Shown here one piece after another: positions 25,235 to 37,081 of a stretch of DNA of 64,000 nucleotides. The notes under the pieces are model-generated. The model was not told the origin of the DNA. It did not search any database and saw nothing but the letters and a program-made list of their open reading frames with translations. Source of the stretch: Paramecium octaurelia (taxonomy: Eukaryota > Ciliophora > Oligohymenophorea > Peniculida > Parameciidae); NCBI GenBank assembly GCA_905182995.1, contig CAJJDP010000067.1:321679-385678 (forward strand), written 5' to 3'. The position numbers and the translations under genes were made by a program. Within the stretch, counting starts at the first letter, position 1. Every line of letters begins with the position of its first letter.

Positions 25235-26211
25235 ATGAAATATTAATCATTGAGCAATGATATAAAGAGAGTTAAATAAATTGAAAAGAATAAGGAAGAT
25301 TAATTGAATAAACTAATAACCAATATTGGCTAAGAAATCTAATAGAAGTAACCATTTTAATTACATAATTAGCATAGATGATCCATATAAATATTTAATC
25401 AAAAGAAATTATTCAATTGAAGACAGAACTATTAAAAAAAGAGACAATATTCAATAACGCAGACCTTAAGGAAGTATGTCTATAGCTGAAATTTGGACAA
25501 AGAAGATGAAAAAGTAATGTGATAAAATTTTGGAAGAGATGAAAAAAAAATAAAACAAATAAATGTAAATATTATTTTATAAGATAGACTGGATTTATCA
25601 AAACAATAATCAATAGATAATAGATAAATTGAAGAATCCATATAATGTAATCAATTATTCTAAATTTGTTAGCTCCATAAATTGCAAGTGTGATAATTGA
25701 ATAATTGGGGCTTAAAGCTTTGATGGGTAAATCTAAACATAAAAATAAAAATAAATAAATTGCCCAGTCGCCACAACAAAAATAATTGTCTTAATCCTAA
25801 ATAGTTACACAATCACCTGATCCTATCAGAAATCGGTTTGCTTCTAATTTTAATTTTGAACCAATCCAATATTCTCCTATTAAGCAATATCATCATAACA
25901 GTCAAAGTACCAGTAGTAGTACAAAAAATTTGTATAACGTAATAATATAAGTAATAGAATCAATAGCAACTTTAGAAAGTACAGTATTAATAATGAGATT
26001 AAAAGAGAAGTCAATAAATGCATAAATGAATGTGATTCATTAATTCAAAATTATAAGGATGTAGATAAGTATAAATACTGATAAGATATCTTATAGAAAG
26101 TTGAAACAGCCATAGAAAAGCCGTTTAGATATTTTTGTTGAAAAGCAGAGAAAAGAAACATTGGAAGAACTAATATTTATTGAAAGAAATAAACCCAAAA
26201 AGATATATTGA
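25235..26211 (+). CDS. Hypothetical low-complexity protein, several introns
   Basis: Begins MKYQSLSNDIKRVKQIEKNK at 25235, diverging from the GST gene with 74 bp between starts. A 25-nt intron at about 25333-25358 joins QEIQQ to NIDDPYKYLIKRNYSIEDRT. Later segments read as MSIAEIWTKKMKKQCDKILE, a Ser/Gln/Pro-rich stretch (RNRFASNFNFEPIQYSPIKQ) and a charged C-terminus LDIFVEKQRKETLEELIFIE ending NKPKKIY at TGA 26209-26211. A 28-nt intron (GTATAA..TATAG, near 26068) is needed before the last part. Between roughly 25560 and 25730 the splicing is unclear. No known domain, membrane helix or catalytic motif is seen. Confidence 0.55.
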
Positions 26212-26266
26212 TCTATATTTTCATATTTAATTTTCCATTGATATTATTAATCATTTTTGAATAAAA

Positions 26267-26494
26267 ATGGATAATCGATTTATTAATATAATTTACGATG
26301 TTTTATTCATTAGCAAAAATGATTCTATTTCTCAGCTTTATAATATTATCGAATAAACATTAAATTTAGATAAAAGTATCAAAAAAAAGCTTTTAATGAA
26401 AAAGAATTACAACAATTGGTATATTGTTAAATTTGATAGAAATCCTAGATAATTAAAACTAGATAGTTAATTTTTTCAAATTATGAATAAATGA
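26267..26494 (+). CDS. Small hypothetical protein, 75 aa
   Basis: Intronless frame beginning MDNRFINIIYDVLFISKNDS and ending QLKLDSQFFQIMNK. Composition is mixed hydrophobic and charged with no recognised motif. It lies between two clear plus-strand genes. Length is near chance expectation in this code, so it is only a candidate. Confidence 0.35.
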
Positions 26495-26741
26495 GAAGAT
26501 AATAATAATTATACTATATCCTATAAAGAAATTTTTTGTTAAAAAGTAAAATCCTATCACTTTTCAATTGATGTAGCTTAATAATATGGCAATAATTAAA
26601 ATACACTAAAGTTATTATGATATTTTTAGGATAATCTCTCTTCTTCATAATAAAATATCTTAATCAAAGGCAAAGCATAAATATTCTTAATTAGATTCTT
26701 TTCTTAGTTTAATTACAATATATATTATATTATATTATATT
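26495..26741. other. Intergenic region with short ATATT repeats
   Basis: AT-rich spacer. Just before the hydrolase start codon lies a short run of TATAT/TATTA units (about 26720-26742), which may be part of the promoter or simple sequence. Nothing else was recognised. Confidence 0.5.
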
Positions 26742-27905
26742 ATGACACAATCAATAGGATTGATGTTGCTAATTGTAAGTTTGGCATTAGGATAAGATTT
26801 TACTGCTCTTGATGATTATGTGGAGTTATAAATAGAGTAGAAACGATTTCCAGGAGCTGTCATTGGAATACAAGATGGAAATTATCAATATACTTTTAAA
26901 TATGGAAGAACTGAATATCCAGGTGATCCAGAAGACCAAGCTCTGTTGAAAACATCAATTTTTGATTTAGCAAGTGTAAGTAAAGTTGTTGGATGCACTA
27001 CAGCAGCAATGTTGCTTTGGGAATAAGGTTATTGATTAATTAAGCAATAGGCAGATTAAATATCGAAGAGTCAGTTTAATATTATGTTCAAGAGTTTCCT
27101 CATCCCACAGTTCGAATAAGACATCTATTATTACATAATTCAGGTTTGCCAGCTGATGCCCCCTTAGGAAATAGAATATGGACCAAGGAAGAGGTTTTGG
27201 ATTGGCTATATACAAAAAGTACTTTGTTATCAACACCTGGCCAAAAATACCTCTATAGTGATTTGAGTATGGTGACATTACAACAAGTAATCGAAAGAAT
27301 TACAGAAACAACTTTAGATGTCTATTTGGATGAGAATATTTTCAAGCCTCTTGGTATGCAATCAACTATGTTCAATCCTTCTGCTGATCTAAAGTATTAA
27401 GAACGATTAAATTAGATATCGTATACCTCCAACTTAAAGAGATGAAGTAGTCAGAAAAAGATTAATATGGGGAGAAGTACATGATCCAACAGCATATTAT
27501 TTAGAAGGTGTATCCGGTAATGCAGGGTTATTTTCTACTGTTTATGATCTTATAAAATTTATGTAGATGATGTTAGGAAAGAACTCATTATTTAAATATG
27601 AGACATTACTATATTGGACCAAAGTCGAAGAAGGTTTACCTTATGCGAATAGCAGAGCATTAGGTTGGGACACTGTTCCAATTTAGACTTACCCACCTTG
27701 CGGTAGTAAATTCTCAAAAAATTCATTTGGACACACTGGGTACACTGGAACTTCTGTTTGGGCTGATAGAGATAATGATCTCATCGTTGTTATCCTGACT
27801 AATAGAGTCTATCCAGATGATAAAACAAGTGTTGTATAATTCAGATATGAGACTACCAATATAATAGTTGATATTTTAAGAAATTAGCATGAATTAACAT
27901 AATGA
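26742..27905 (+). CDS. Secreted serine beta-lactamase-fold hydrolase
   Basis: 372 aa after two introns (27028-27050, starting GTT; 27394-27415). Signal peptide [18 protein letters not shown]. The class C beta-lactamase/DD-peptidase-like fold is indicated by the three active-site boxes in order: SVSK ([12 protein letters not shown], nucleophile Ser and Lys), a Tyr box [15 protein letters not shown], and HTG in [28 protein letters not shown] is the usual loop after the second helix. Members include bacterial esterases, DD-peptidases and eukaryotic LACTB; most are esterases or peptidases, not antibiotic resistance enzymes. Secretion suggests a role in food vacuoles or the outside medium, for example acting on bacterial wall peptides (inference). 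A bacterial origin is possible, but codon use and introns are ciliate. Confidence 0.9.
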
Positions 27906-27959
27906 TATTACATTAATAAAAATAATATTTATGTTTGATCTTTATATTAATAACAAAAA

Positions 27960-28640
27960 ATGAATAATTCCTCAATTGACATATTCAAAACTCCATTTCG
28001 AAAGTTTTAACAAGACCTTTATTTGATAGATTAATGTAAAGCATGATCAAAACACCTACCAAGCCTATCCCTTCTAAAACTGTTTAATCATTTAACATCG
28101 CTTATCCTACTGCAGCCAATGCCATTTAATTTAATCCACTACCAGGCCCTGGTACTTACAATCCATCCAAGCCTAAACGAAACAACAAAATTAAGTATCA
28201 ATTAAGCTATCCTCAGCTTTTCTGCCTCTCAAAGGCAACCTCTAATTTCCAAGCAAAATTCTAAATTGGGCCCAGGCAGTTTTGAACCAAAAAAAATATC
28301 AGCAACTTCTGTTAAAATTGGAACATCGAAAAGACCACCATTGGCAATTCCTACTTCAGCTCCTTTACCTGGAAAATATGAATACTAATCAAAAATAATT
28401 GAATCTTAAGGTATTGTTTTCAAAGGAAGCTCCTACGATCCAATTATTAAAGAAATTCATTCAAGGCCTGGCCCAGGAATCTATAATCCAGAAAAAAAAA
28501 GTTCATCACCTCAATATCTCTTCCCTAAAAGTTAAAGACATGACTTTACAAAACAAAAACGAGGGATTCCTGGACCAATTTATGAGATAGAAGTAAAACC
28601 TCAAACTCCATAATATTCTTTTGGAAAATGCAAAAGATGA
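27960..28640 (+). CDS. Sperm-tail PG-rich repeat (STPGR/SHIPPO) protein
   Basis: 210 aa, introns 28004-28029 (starting GTTTTA) and 28195-28216. It starts MNNSSIDIFKTPFRKLMQSM. Repeated PGPG-x-Y motifs: PLPGPGTYNPSKPKR, LGPGSFEPKK, LPGKYEYQSK, RPGPGIYNPEKK and IPGPIYEIEVK. Such proteins associate with ciliary or flagellar microtubules and other microtubule arrays. Both introns are supported because splicing keeps the repeats in frame. It lies 54 bp after the hydrolase stop on the same strand and converges with the INO80C gene. Function beyond the repeat family is not known. Confidence 0.85.
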
Positions 28641-28712
28641 ACTATATCAGCTTTATTTACAAACCAAAAATTTAATTTATACTCTTCTAATAAATGAATA
28701 TCTCAAATTTTA

Positions 28713-29089
28713 TCATGAAATCAATTTTTAAGTGCACCCTCTGATATTTAAATAAGTCTCTGCGCTTGCCTTTGGGCAATTTCTAATATAGTTGAAAACT
28801 ATTGAATCACAATAATATAATTGAGTAACAGGATCTTTATATTTTGCCTAAAACATAGATTTATCATTACTTCAAATCCAGTTACATCGCAATATCTCTT
28901 AGCTGGTTTCAGGGACGGAGGTGCCTCAATTGAAAGATCTAATACATAATTATTTTTACAATTAAATGCTGAATTATTTATTTAGACCTAGGCTTTGATA
29001 TTATTGAATTTTCTTGATTATGACTAACGTCTTGATTTCAACTCTTTTTTTCTAGCTTGCCATTAAGAATTCTTAAATTAATATGACAT
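28713..29089 (-). CDS. INO80C: INO80 complex subunit C (IES6-like, YL1-C domain)
   Basis: 117 aa with one 23-nt intron (28848-28870). It starts MSYQFKNSQWQARKKELKSR, a basic N-terminus. The C-terminal half is a YL1-C domain: APPSLKPAKRYCDVTGFE joined by splicing to AKYKDPVTQLYYCDSIVFNY and IRNCPKASAETYLNIRGC, which follows the conserved KxYCDITGxxAxYxDPxTxLxY pattern. YL1-C is shared by INO80C/Ies6 and the SWR1 subunit YL1/Vps72; the small size fits INO80C. It acts in nuclear chromatin remodelling, with actin-related protein ARP5 as the partner in other eukaryotes. Confidence 0.88.
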
Positions 29090-29272
29090 TTATCAACTAT
29101 TTTTATTATATTAAATTATAATTTATATAATATATAGAGAAATTTAAATTATCATAATTTTAGAATAGATTCATTAATAACTGAACATAGATAGTCCTTT
29201 AATTATAAAACAAGAAATTTTTCAATATGTCCTCATATTCTCATTAATTTATTGATATAAATCATTTATGAA

Positions 29273-30261
29273 TCAAACTTTTAAGTTTACAATTAATGCA
29301 GTTTGATCCTTATTTGCAAGGGATACTAAATAATGACTTTACATAATATTCCATTCTTCCCACTCATCCATTAACTCTAATTTTTCAATTCTTTTTCTTT
29401 CTTCAGGATCAGTGGCAATTTGATACAATGTTTTCATATCATAAATTTCAACGTAATTAAACCATTGATTTAATCTTTCCTTATGTGCTTGTAAAGAGGG
29501 GAATGCATCAATTCCAACTAATGGACATCCTCTATACTTTGAAATAAATAGAAATTTTTACTTCAAAATTTCGCACCATCATTTTACCAAATTGATCACT
29601 TGGATTAAACATTTCATAATTCAAGAATGTTAGATGTGGAAACCATTTAGTTAATCCATCCAATAATCTATTCGTGGCATCACTTTTAATGTATGTTAAT
29701 ACACATTCTGCATACACCAAGGTTGGAATGGTAAAATCAATAGATTATAATGATTAATGTAATTACTCTGTGTTACACAAATCTTCTCCAAATAATAAAT
29801 AATTCTTATTTTCTTATTTGGCTGATAATTTATTTTATGATATAATATATTCTCCCAATAATGTTTTCAATTTATTAGATTCTTTCAGCTTTTTTATTTT
29901 TCTATCAACTACAACAGGTAAATCCACTTCAACAAATGTGAATTCTTTATTCTGGTATGTTTGCCACATAATGTAGGGAAGAGTGTCATAACCAGATCCA
30001 AGTGATATTACATTGCACTTTTATTATTTGCTTATATAAGTAGAAACTATTCTATGGAAAATATTAAATCTGCACCAGTAACCTCTGTGTATTAGAACAT
30101 CTTTTTTAGATGTGCCCTTTACGAATTCCTCAGAAAATTCATCTTGGAAGTATTTGTGCTTAATTGCAGAACTATGATATTGAGTTTTGGTACATTTTTG
30201 CCATAGTTGCTTCTGCATTAGTGTCTTCAACGTGTATTTATATTGGATTGTGTTATTGCAT
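29273..30261 (-). CDS. LCMT1: Leucine carboxyl methyltransferase (LCMT1/PPM1)
   Basis: Methylates the C-terminal leucine of the PP2A catalytic subunit using S-adenosylmethionine. 313 aa, introns 30172-30193 and 29537-29561. It starts MQQHNPIQIHVEDTNAEATM. Conserved features: FQDEFSEEFV, IHRGYWCRF (substrate and SAM site), the SAM loop VISLGSGYDTLPYIMW, acidic EVDLPVVVDRKI, YAECVLTYIKSDATNRLLDG, and FLNYEMFNPSDQFGKMMVRN. The C-terminal ERKRIEKLELMDEWEEW corresponds to the end of human LCMT1. All key residues of the GxGxDT motif are present. It sits head-to-tail with the histidine phosphatase gene, 48 bp away. Confidence 0.92.
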
Positions 30262-30309
30262 ATTCTTTTAGAAAAAATATTTATTATTAAAATTAATTGT
30301 AAAATGAAG

Positions 30310-31108
30310 TCAAATGTCAACTTCAATGTAATCACAATTCTTGATCCAGGTTCCATCCTTTGGCTTACCTTCAGCATCGAATTAAGAAGCAGAAATTGTT
30401 TATAAAAATCTAGAATGTGTCACGCAAACTACATTTTAGTTTCTATAAAACGACAATTCTAATTTTGCTTATTAAATCCTATTCATAGTGTCCATAAAGG
30501 TCTCAACAACAGAATCAGGTGGATACTAAAATAAGTAATCTAAAATATGTTTAGGTCCTCTTGAATCTAAAAATTATTAGGATAATACTTAAATCATCGC
30601 ATTATTATTATAATAAATATTGCTTCATTTATTATTTTTATTCTTGATTCCAAAGATATTCCATAGTCCACATATTAGGATATTATTATAAAAATTCAGT
30701 ATTCAACGTCCTGCTGAAATCAAATTGAGGATATTCATTCATCGTTGTTGTCAAATTACCTCCAACATCGCAAGAAGATGATAACATTTCTCTTAAAAAT
30801 GGAACAACGATAAATTTAGGCTTATTGGGATGATCTCTAAATAAGTAGTGTGCTGTCTATATCGCTCTTCTTAATGGAGACACAAGAACGATATCTACCT
30901 TAAATGAAGACATTTTTGTCGCCGATTCTAAACATTATTGAATACCATATTATGTTAATCCACAATCTATAAGACTCTCATCTTGTTTGATTTTTAGTGA
31001 TTCCTCTTTGAAATTTGTGACTTCCTTTGATGAATTTACAGCCAACCTAGCAGCAAGGTTATATTCAGATTCTGCATGTCTGATTAGGATAAATTTAGAT
31101 TTATTCAT
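30310..31108 (-). CDS. Histidine phosphatase (phosphoglycerate mutase-like)
   Basis: 258 aa with one intron (30567-30588). It starts MNKSKFILIRHAESEYNLAA, where the RHAE box carries the catalytic His. LIDCGLTQYGIQQCLESATK, VDIVLVSPLRRAIQTAHYLF (second Arg) and VPFLREMLSSSCDVGG follow; the second catalytic His lies in VVCVTHSRFLQTISASQFDA. The order of boxes is that of the small histidine phosphatase branch (phosphoglycerate mutase, fructose-2,6-bisphosphatase, TIGAR or related plant and protist phosphatases). A Gln-rich insertion (NQEQKQQMKQYLLQQQ) is lineage-specific. The substrate cannot be inferred. It ends YIEVDI. Confidence 0.88.
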
Positions 31109-31688
31109 TCAAAATGAATATTTATCTTAAATATTTTTAGCAAATAAAGAAATAAACAATGCTCATCAATATACTTATCAAATCTAACTTTTATGTTTTC
31201 AAATTTTCATTTTAAAATATCAACTGTTGTATTTATTTGAATTTATTACTTTTATTTATCTAATAAAATTCACATCAATTTCATACAATAATTATTTTTT
31301 ATTGTTCAGAAATAAATGTATGAAGGAAACAAGTGTAACTTATTCTATTTGATTAAGATGAAAATTTATAGTAAAATTATGGATGATATTTTAAATACAT
31401 TAAAACCAAGTAATATATAAGTAAGTATTTTATTAATTTAAGTTTTTATTTATTTCTTTCAAAAAAAATTATTACCTTGTCCTCTTTTTACTTTGATGAA
31501 TTAATAGCGCGGAGTTTCAACACTCAAATAATTTCTATCACAAAGATTTAGAAAGCATGTTTAATTTAAGTAATTATCTCAGAAATTTGATAAAATTATA
31601 TAAAAAAATCGACAAGATGCAAAATTGAAAAATAATTTATAAATCTTTCGCAAATAAAATATAAATCATATAGAAATAATGCAATTTT
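31109..31688. other. Intergenic AT-rich region
   Basis: Plus-strand ATG at about 31319 begins MYEGNKCNLFYLIKMKIYSK and, with a possible 22-nt intron, gives fewer than 60 codons. Its status is doubtful. No other feature was recognised. Confidence 0.35.
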
Positions 31689-32825
31689 TCATTCTACTTC
31701 CACTAAAACTTAATTCTTTGATTAAAGATATTTAATAATAAAAATCTCTTTATAAATTAGATTTCCAAGCACTAAAATGCAAAATCCAATTAATTCTATC
31801 AAATTAGCCAGATAAGAAGTGTTTTCCCATACCCGAGATGTAGTAGTGGTGACTACAAGTCCAATAGCCCAAATAAAAATTGTTCTCAGTGTGTCTACAA
31901 CACTCCTAGTTAAGGATGAAGCGTGCTTAGTGACATTAACACCAAATATGTTATACAATGTAATGCTAAATATACCCAAGATTACAGATAATGTTAACCA
32001 TAGATCGCTTCCTAATTAATAAAAAAATAAATCAGAGCTTTCAAAATAGCCTTTATCGTTTCTATATACACATCCATCTCTAAAATTGCAAGGAATAAAA
32101 TTTAAAATTGGTATTATTATACCCAAAGTTAATATACCCCACATTCCTTCCATACCAACAACATAGAATACATGATAGTTGTATGACAAAAATAGCTTTT
32201 CTTCATAAATATACGAAGTAGCTTAAGTAAATAACGATAGAATTATTAACAAAATAGATATTAATTTGATTTCCCAGCTGAAATCACTTTTTGATTATTC
32301 TCTATATATAAAATTGGATAATCCAACAATGAATATACCTATAATAGCCCACAGAATTCCAATTGATTGCTGTAATGATAATTTTTTCTTAAGCACAAAT
32401 TTAGAAAATGCTGCTGTTACAATCATAAGCTATTGTTTGTAATATTATTACTCCTCCTCTCATCATTTGAAAAATAGATGATGGAATAAAATTCAAAGCC
32501 ACATTCTACAAAGAAGCTGTAATAACATCAAACAAAGCTGGAATTGCCAATCTTCTAAACCCTCCAATCTATTTATTTGGATCAACTTCAACTTTCATAT
32601 TAAATACGAAATAAAAAACTAAGCAAATTGCTTCACCTATAAACATGCATAACCCCTAAGATTATATTTGTAAATTACTTGCATATAAGGGTGCATAAAT
32701 GATACCCCATCAATTACAGTAGTGTTTTAATACTTATAGACTAAAGTGTTAAGTGTACCTATTATAACCATTCCAACCAATAATATATTGATAAAATGCT
32801 TGCTTTTCTCTGAATTTTTCACCAT
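31689..32825 (-). CDS. SLC35F6-like multipass transporter (copy 1, complete)
   Basis: Drug/metabolite-type transporter with about ten membrane helices, 363 aa. Introns 32656-32678 and 32430-32451. It starts MVKNSEKSKHFINILLVGMV. Family motifs: GLCMFIGEAICLVFYFVF; FQMMRGGLMIVTAAFSKFVL, with the conserved QMxRG; LWAIIGIFIVGLSNFIYREQ; SYIYEEKLFLSYNYH; and ASSLTRSVVDTLRTIFIWAI, with the conserved RxVVDTxRTxxIW, followed by LIGFCILVLGNLIYKE. These match the SLC35F6 subgroup, found in lysosomal or other endomembranes. The substrate is uncertain. It ends QSKNQVLVEVE at TGA 31689-31691. A second copy across the N lacks this stop. Confidence 0.88.
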
Positions 32826-34417
32826 TTCTAATTCGAATAATTTATTAATTAAAAGTAAATATTACCAAGTTCTATATTCATTAAAATAAATTCTGTGAGT
32901 ATAAAAATAGGTTGAGATACTTATTTATTTAAATTGAATAATTTCTTGTCATAGGAAATTGTATGATCAATTTTTATATAGAGTTTTATTTATGCTTTAA
33001 ACAAAAAATTTCGATGATAGTTGGTGGTATTTTTGGAATACATTCGTAACTCAATNTACTTCCACTAAAACTTAATTCTTTGATTAAAGATATTTAATAA
33101 TAAAAATCTCTTTATAAATTAGATTTCCAAGCACTAAAATGCAAAATCCAATTAATTCTATCAAATTAGCCAGATAAGAAGTGTTTTCCCATACCCGAGA
33201 TGTAGTAGTGGTGACTACAAGTCCAATAGCCCAAATAAAAATTGTTCTCAGTGTGTCTACAACACTCCTAGTTAAGGATGAAGCGTGCTTAGTGACATTA
33301 ACACCAAATATGTTATACAATGTAATGCTAAATATACCCAAGATTACAGATAATGTTAACCATAGATCGCTTCCTAATTAATAAAAAAATAAATCAGAGC
33401 TTTCAAAATAGCCTTTATCGTTTCTATATACACATCCATCTCTAAAATTGCAAGGAATAAAATTTAAAATTGGTATTATTATACCCAAAGTTAATATACC
33501 CCACATTCCTTCCATACCAACAACATAGAATACATGATAGTTGTATGACAAAAATAGCTTTTCTTCATAAATATACGAAGTAGCTTAAGTAAATAACGAT
33601 AGAATTATTAACAAAATAGATATTAATTTGATTTCCCAGCTGAAATCACTTTTTGATTATTCTCTATATATAAAATTGGATAATCCAACAATGAATATAC
33701 CTATAATAGCCCACAGAATTCCAATTGATTGCTGTAATGATAATTTTTTCTTAAGCACAAATTTAGAAAATGCTGCTGTTACAATCATAAGCTATTGTTT
33801 GTAATATTATTACTCCTCCTCTCATCATTTGAAAAATAGATGATGGAATAAAATTCAAAGCCACATTCTACAAAGAAGCTGTAATAACATCAAACAAAGC
33901 TGGAATTGCCAATCTTCTAAACCCTCCAATCTATTTATTTGGATCAACTTCAACTTTCATATTAAATACGAAATAAAAAACTAAGCAAATTGCTTCACCT
34001 ATAAACATGCATAACCCCTAAGATTATATTTGTAAATTACTTGCATATAAGGGTGCATAAATGATACCCCATCAATTACAGTAGTGTTTTAATACTTATA
34101 GACTAAAGTGTTAAGTGTACCTATTATAACCATTCCAACCAATAATATATTGATAAAATGCTTGCTTTTCTCTGAATTTTTCACCATTTCTAATTCGAAT
34201 AATTTATTAATTAAAAGTAAATATTACCAAGTTCTATATTCATTAAAATAAATTCTGTGAGTATAAAAATAGGTTGAGATACTTATTTATTTAAATTGAA
34301 TAATTTCTTGTCATAGGAAATTGTATGATCAATTTTTATATAGAGTTTTATTTATGCTTTAAACAAAAAATTTCGATGATAGTTGGTGGTATTTTTGGAA
34401 TACATTCGTAACTCAAT
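31695..34417. repeat. Contig overlap: 1361-bp sequence repeated across an N
   Basis: Bases 31695-33055 recur at 33057-34417 with no difference seen, around a single N at 33056. The left copy contains the transporter stop codon and beyond; the right copy starts inside the last codons and continues rightward. This is the same overlap pattern as at 12118. Confidence 0.9.
33057..34187 (-). CDS. SLC35F6-like transporter (copy 2, lacks final codons)
   Basis: Identical to the gene at 31689-32825, start at 34187. The last three codons are missing because the contig begins at 33057. It is an overlap artefact, not a second gene. Confidence 0.85.
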
Positions 34418-34925
34418 TTTTTCTACTAAATAACTCTTTTCAATCTTTAATATTAATAAATTAATATATTCTACAATATTAAAATAAATTATGAGAGATT
34501 ATATCAATAATGAATTAAACTTATTTAATAAATCGATTAATTGAAAAATCAAAGGGAATTTTGAGAATGTTTAGTCTACAATATACAGAATGAGTCTAAT
34601 TTTTTAGATATAATAATCTACGATGAATCATATTTGATCTTTTTTGTTAATTAAAAAATAAAAATATAATTTTGATAAAACTTCCTATTCTGAATTCTCG
34701 TTTTAAGTTCAGAAACTAACAATAAGATAATCATTTTTGTATAATCGAAGCGTAAACCTTTGTGCTAATTTGCAAAATTAAATCGACAAACTATTCTTAA
34801 AATCTGTATGAAATATTCTATGCAGTTTTAAGATTTACTGATAAAGAGATACAAGGTAGATTTGCAAGTATCTTTAATTATTAATTAATCTTTTTGAACA
34901 AAAAATTCTAATCAGAAAAATAAAT
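34418..34925. other. Intergenic region
   Basis: AT-rich sequence between the duplicated transporter's upstream region and the acid phosphatase gene. It probably holds two divergent promoters. No motif, repeat or RNA gene was recognised. Confidence 0.5.
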
Positions 34926-36342
34926 ATGAAATAATTAGTCTTTTTATTAATAAGTTTCATTTTTGCCTAAGATGATTTAGTATATGTGCAAGCAGTTTGG
35001 AGGCATGGAGCCAGAAATTATTATCATTGTAATTGGAATTGCATCAAAGATTAGCCTAGAGGAGATGAAGCCATCTTAACCCCAACTGGCATGAGATAAT
35101 AATATATATTAGGGAAGTGGATTCGATAGAGATACATTATTGAATATCAATTTTTATCAAGTAAGTTTAATGAAAATGAAATCTATATTGAAAGTTCCGA
35201 TGAAAATAGGTAAGGGAAATGAATATTTTAGAACTTTGACAAGTGCATATTGCAATTTATAAGGTATGTATCCAGAGGGTCCTTCAATACCTCATTTTAA
35301 GAAAGAAAATGAATCATTGTTGTTACCACCAAATTAGGGTGCATAGATTCCTAGAGATATTGGTGATGATGCATTACCCCACAAGATTTAACTAATCCCG
35401 ATTCATACACAATAAAAGGCACTTCACTATCCCATTGTTATACAATGCCCAAAAATGAATGCAGATAATAAAAATACTTAACTTTACAAAGAAGTTAATA
35501 TTGCAACTGCACAACTATATCATGATTTTAATACAGAATTAAATTTACAGGGAGATGAAAAAGTTAATGATATCATAGAGTTATCGCATTGGAGAGATAC
35601 CTTTATCTGTAATAGATACAATGGAGATCCATTACCTCCAAATCTAAAACCAAAGACTCTTTAATAACTAGATGATTTAGCCAACTTAGCATAATCTCTA
35701 GAAAAGTTCTAAACCCCAAAGTAGAAATAATATATGTTTATTAGTTAAGTAAAAATCTAATCAACTCCTTATTTTTAAAGGTTAATTGAAAATTTTGACT
35801 CTGCTTTAGCTGAGGGTTAAAATGTAAAATATTTTGGATCATCTGCCCATGATACTACACTTGGATGCTTATTATCGGCCCTAAATTTAACCAGTGCTCA
35901 ATGTTAAGCCGATATTTATTTAAATCAGACTGTCAAATACAATAACTGTATGACTAAAGTATTTTTAGGACTATTTAAATAGTATATCGATTTTGCTGCA
36001 AATTTGATATTTGAACTCTACAATAACATAAATACTGGGCCGTTTGTTAAAGTTCTTTATAACGGAGAGTATGTTCCAATATGTTCAGACTTTGCAAAGA
36101 CTTGTGAATACACAAGGTTTCGTTCTATAATCTCTGCTCAATTAGTAAATTACTCTAAAGAATGCATAGAATCGAATTAGGAAATTAATTTTGTATCCAT
36201 CATTCATTTATTTCATTAGACATATTATCAAACTCCAAAATGGGCTTACCTTGGATTCGGTATAGTAATTTTACTACTTATTTTGGTCTTTAGAGCAATA
36301 CTAAAATTAAGACAAACATTGGTTTAAAGAGAAAAGGAATGA
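34926..36342 (+). CDS. Histidine acid phosphatase, membrane-anchored
   Basis: Lysosomal-type acid phosphatase, 464 aa, one 22-nt intron (35210-35231) whose removal restores SSDENRTLTSAYCNL. Signal peptide MKQLVFLLISFIFA. The N-terminal catalytic box VQAVWRHGARNYYH carries RHGAR with the nucleophile His. The proton-donor motif HDTTLG lies in GSSAHDTTLGCLLSALNLTS near residue 300. The ectodomain contains paired cysteines. A single transmembrane helix WAYLGFGIVILLLILVFRAI near the C-terminus and a short basic tail match the layout of the human lysosomal enzyme ACP2. All catalytic residues are present. It likely acts in phagolysosomes. Confidence 0.92.
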
Positions 36343-36498
36343 ATATTATAATAATCAAATTAATATAAGATTATACAGATTTTCCATTAATGGTGATAAA
36401 GTTGAAACAAAATATATCGTAGATAATTAAATTTTATAATTTGAATGATTATCTATTAATATAATATAGGATTTCATTCTTTTTTTTAGAATACTGTC
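36343..36498. other. Short intergenic spacer
   Basis: AT-rich 3' flank of the acid phosphatase gene. Nothing was recognised. Confidence 0.4.
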
Positions 36499-36663
36499 TC
36501 AAAAATTCTTCTAGTCAATATTGTTTTTACTCTCTTCGATTCTATACATAATTTCCTTAAATCCAAGATAATCTCCTTTATAGTTTTTACTCACTTCACT
36601 TTGAAAATTAATCTAAAATAATTAACACAACAATTAATATCCTTTGTCATGAAATGAGCTCAT
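36499..36663 (-). CDS. Small hypothetical ORF, 54 aa
   Basis: Begins MSSFHDKGYQLLCQLFQINF and ends RIEESKNNIDQKNF. It is charged and helical in its second half. It is intronless as read, though an internal GTGTTA..TTTAG could be a short intron. There is no homologous motif, and length is within chance expectation. Kept as a candidate because it fills a gap between two genes. Confidence 0.3.
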
Positions 36664-37081
36664 CTAAAAGGAAAGAAATTTCTCCATCTAGAAAATTAGG
36701 AATAATGTTGCGTAACATATTGCAATATTGTTAGAAATTTATAAAATAGAAAAAAAAATAAAAGGGAAATCTAAAAAAAACAAAATACTTTTAAAAAGTA
36801 AATTATATGTCAATGATCAAAATACTAGAACAAAAATAGCATTATTTGCTTACGTAAGTCTACTCTTGAATCTAACAATATTTATATTTCTTTCATAAAT
36901 TAAATAAAATTAAAAGATTGTTTCTTTGTATTATTTTTATCAATTGTTTCAATATTGTTCATTTTTGATAGATCTTCCGAATGAACAATGATATTTTCGT
37001 TAAAGTATTGTATATTTAAAATATACTAATAAGAATTTAATTTTTTAAACAGAGGCAATTTCTATTAGTATTTAAAATAGA
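36664..37081. other. Intergenic AT-rich region
   Basis: Contains a possible short plus-strand frame from an ATG at 36809 that has no support. It presumably carries the promoter of the repeat-protein gene that follows. Nothing else was recognised. Confidence 0.4.
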
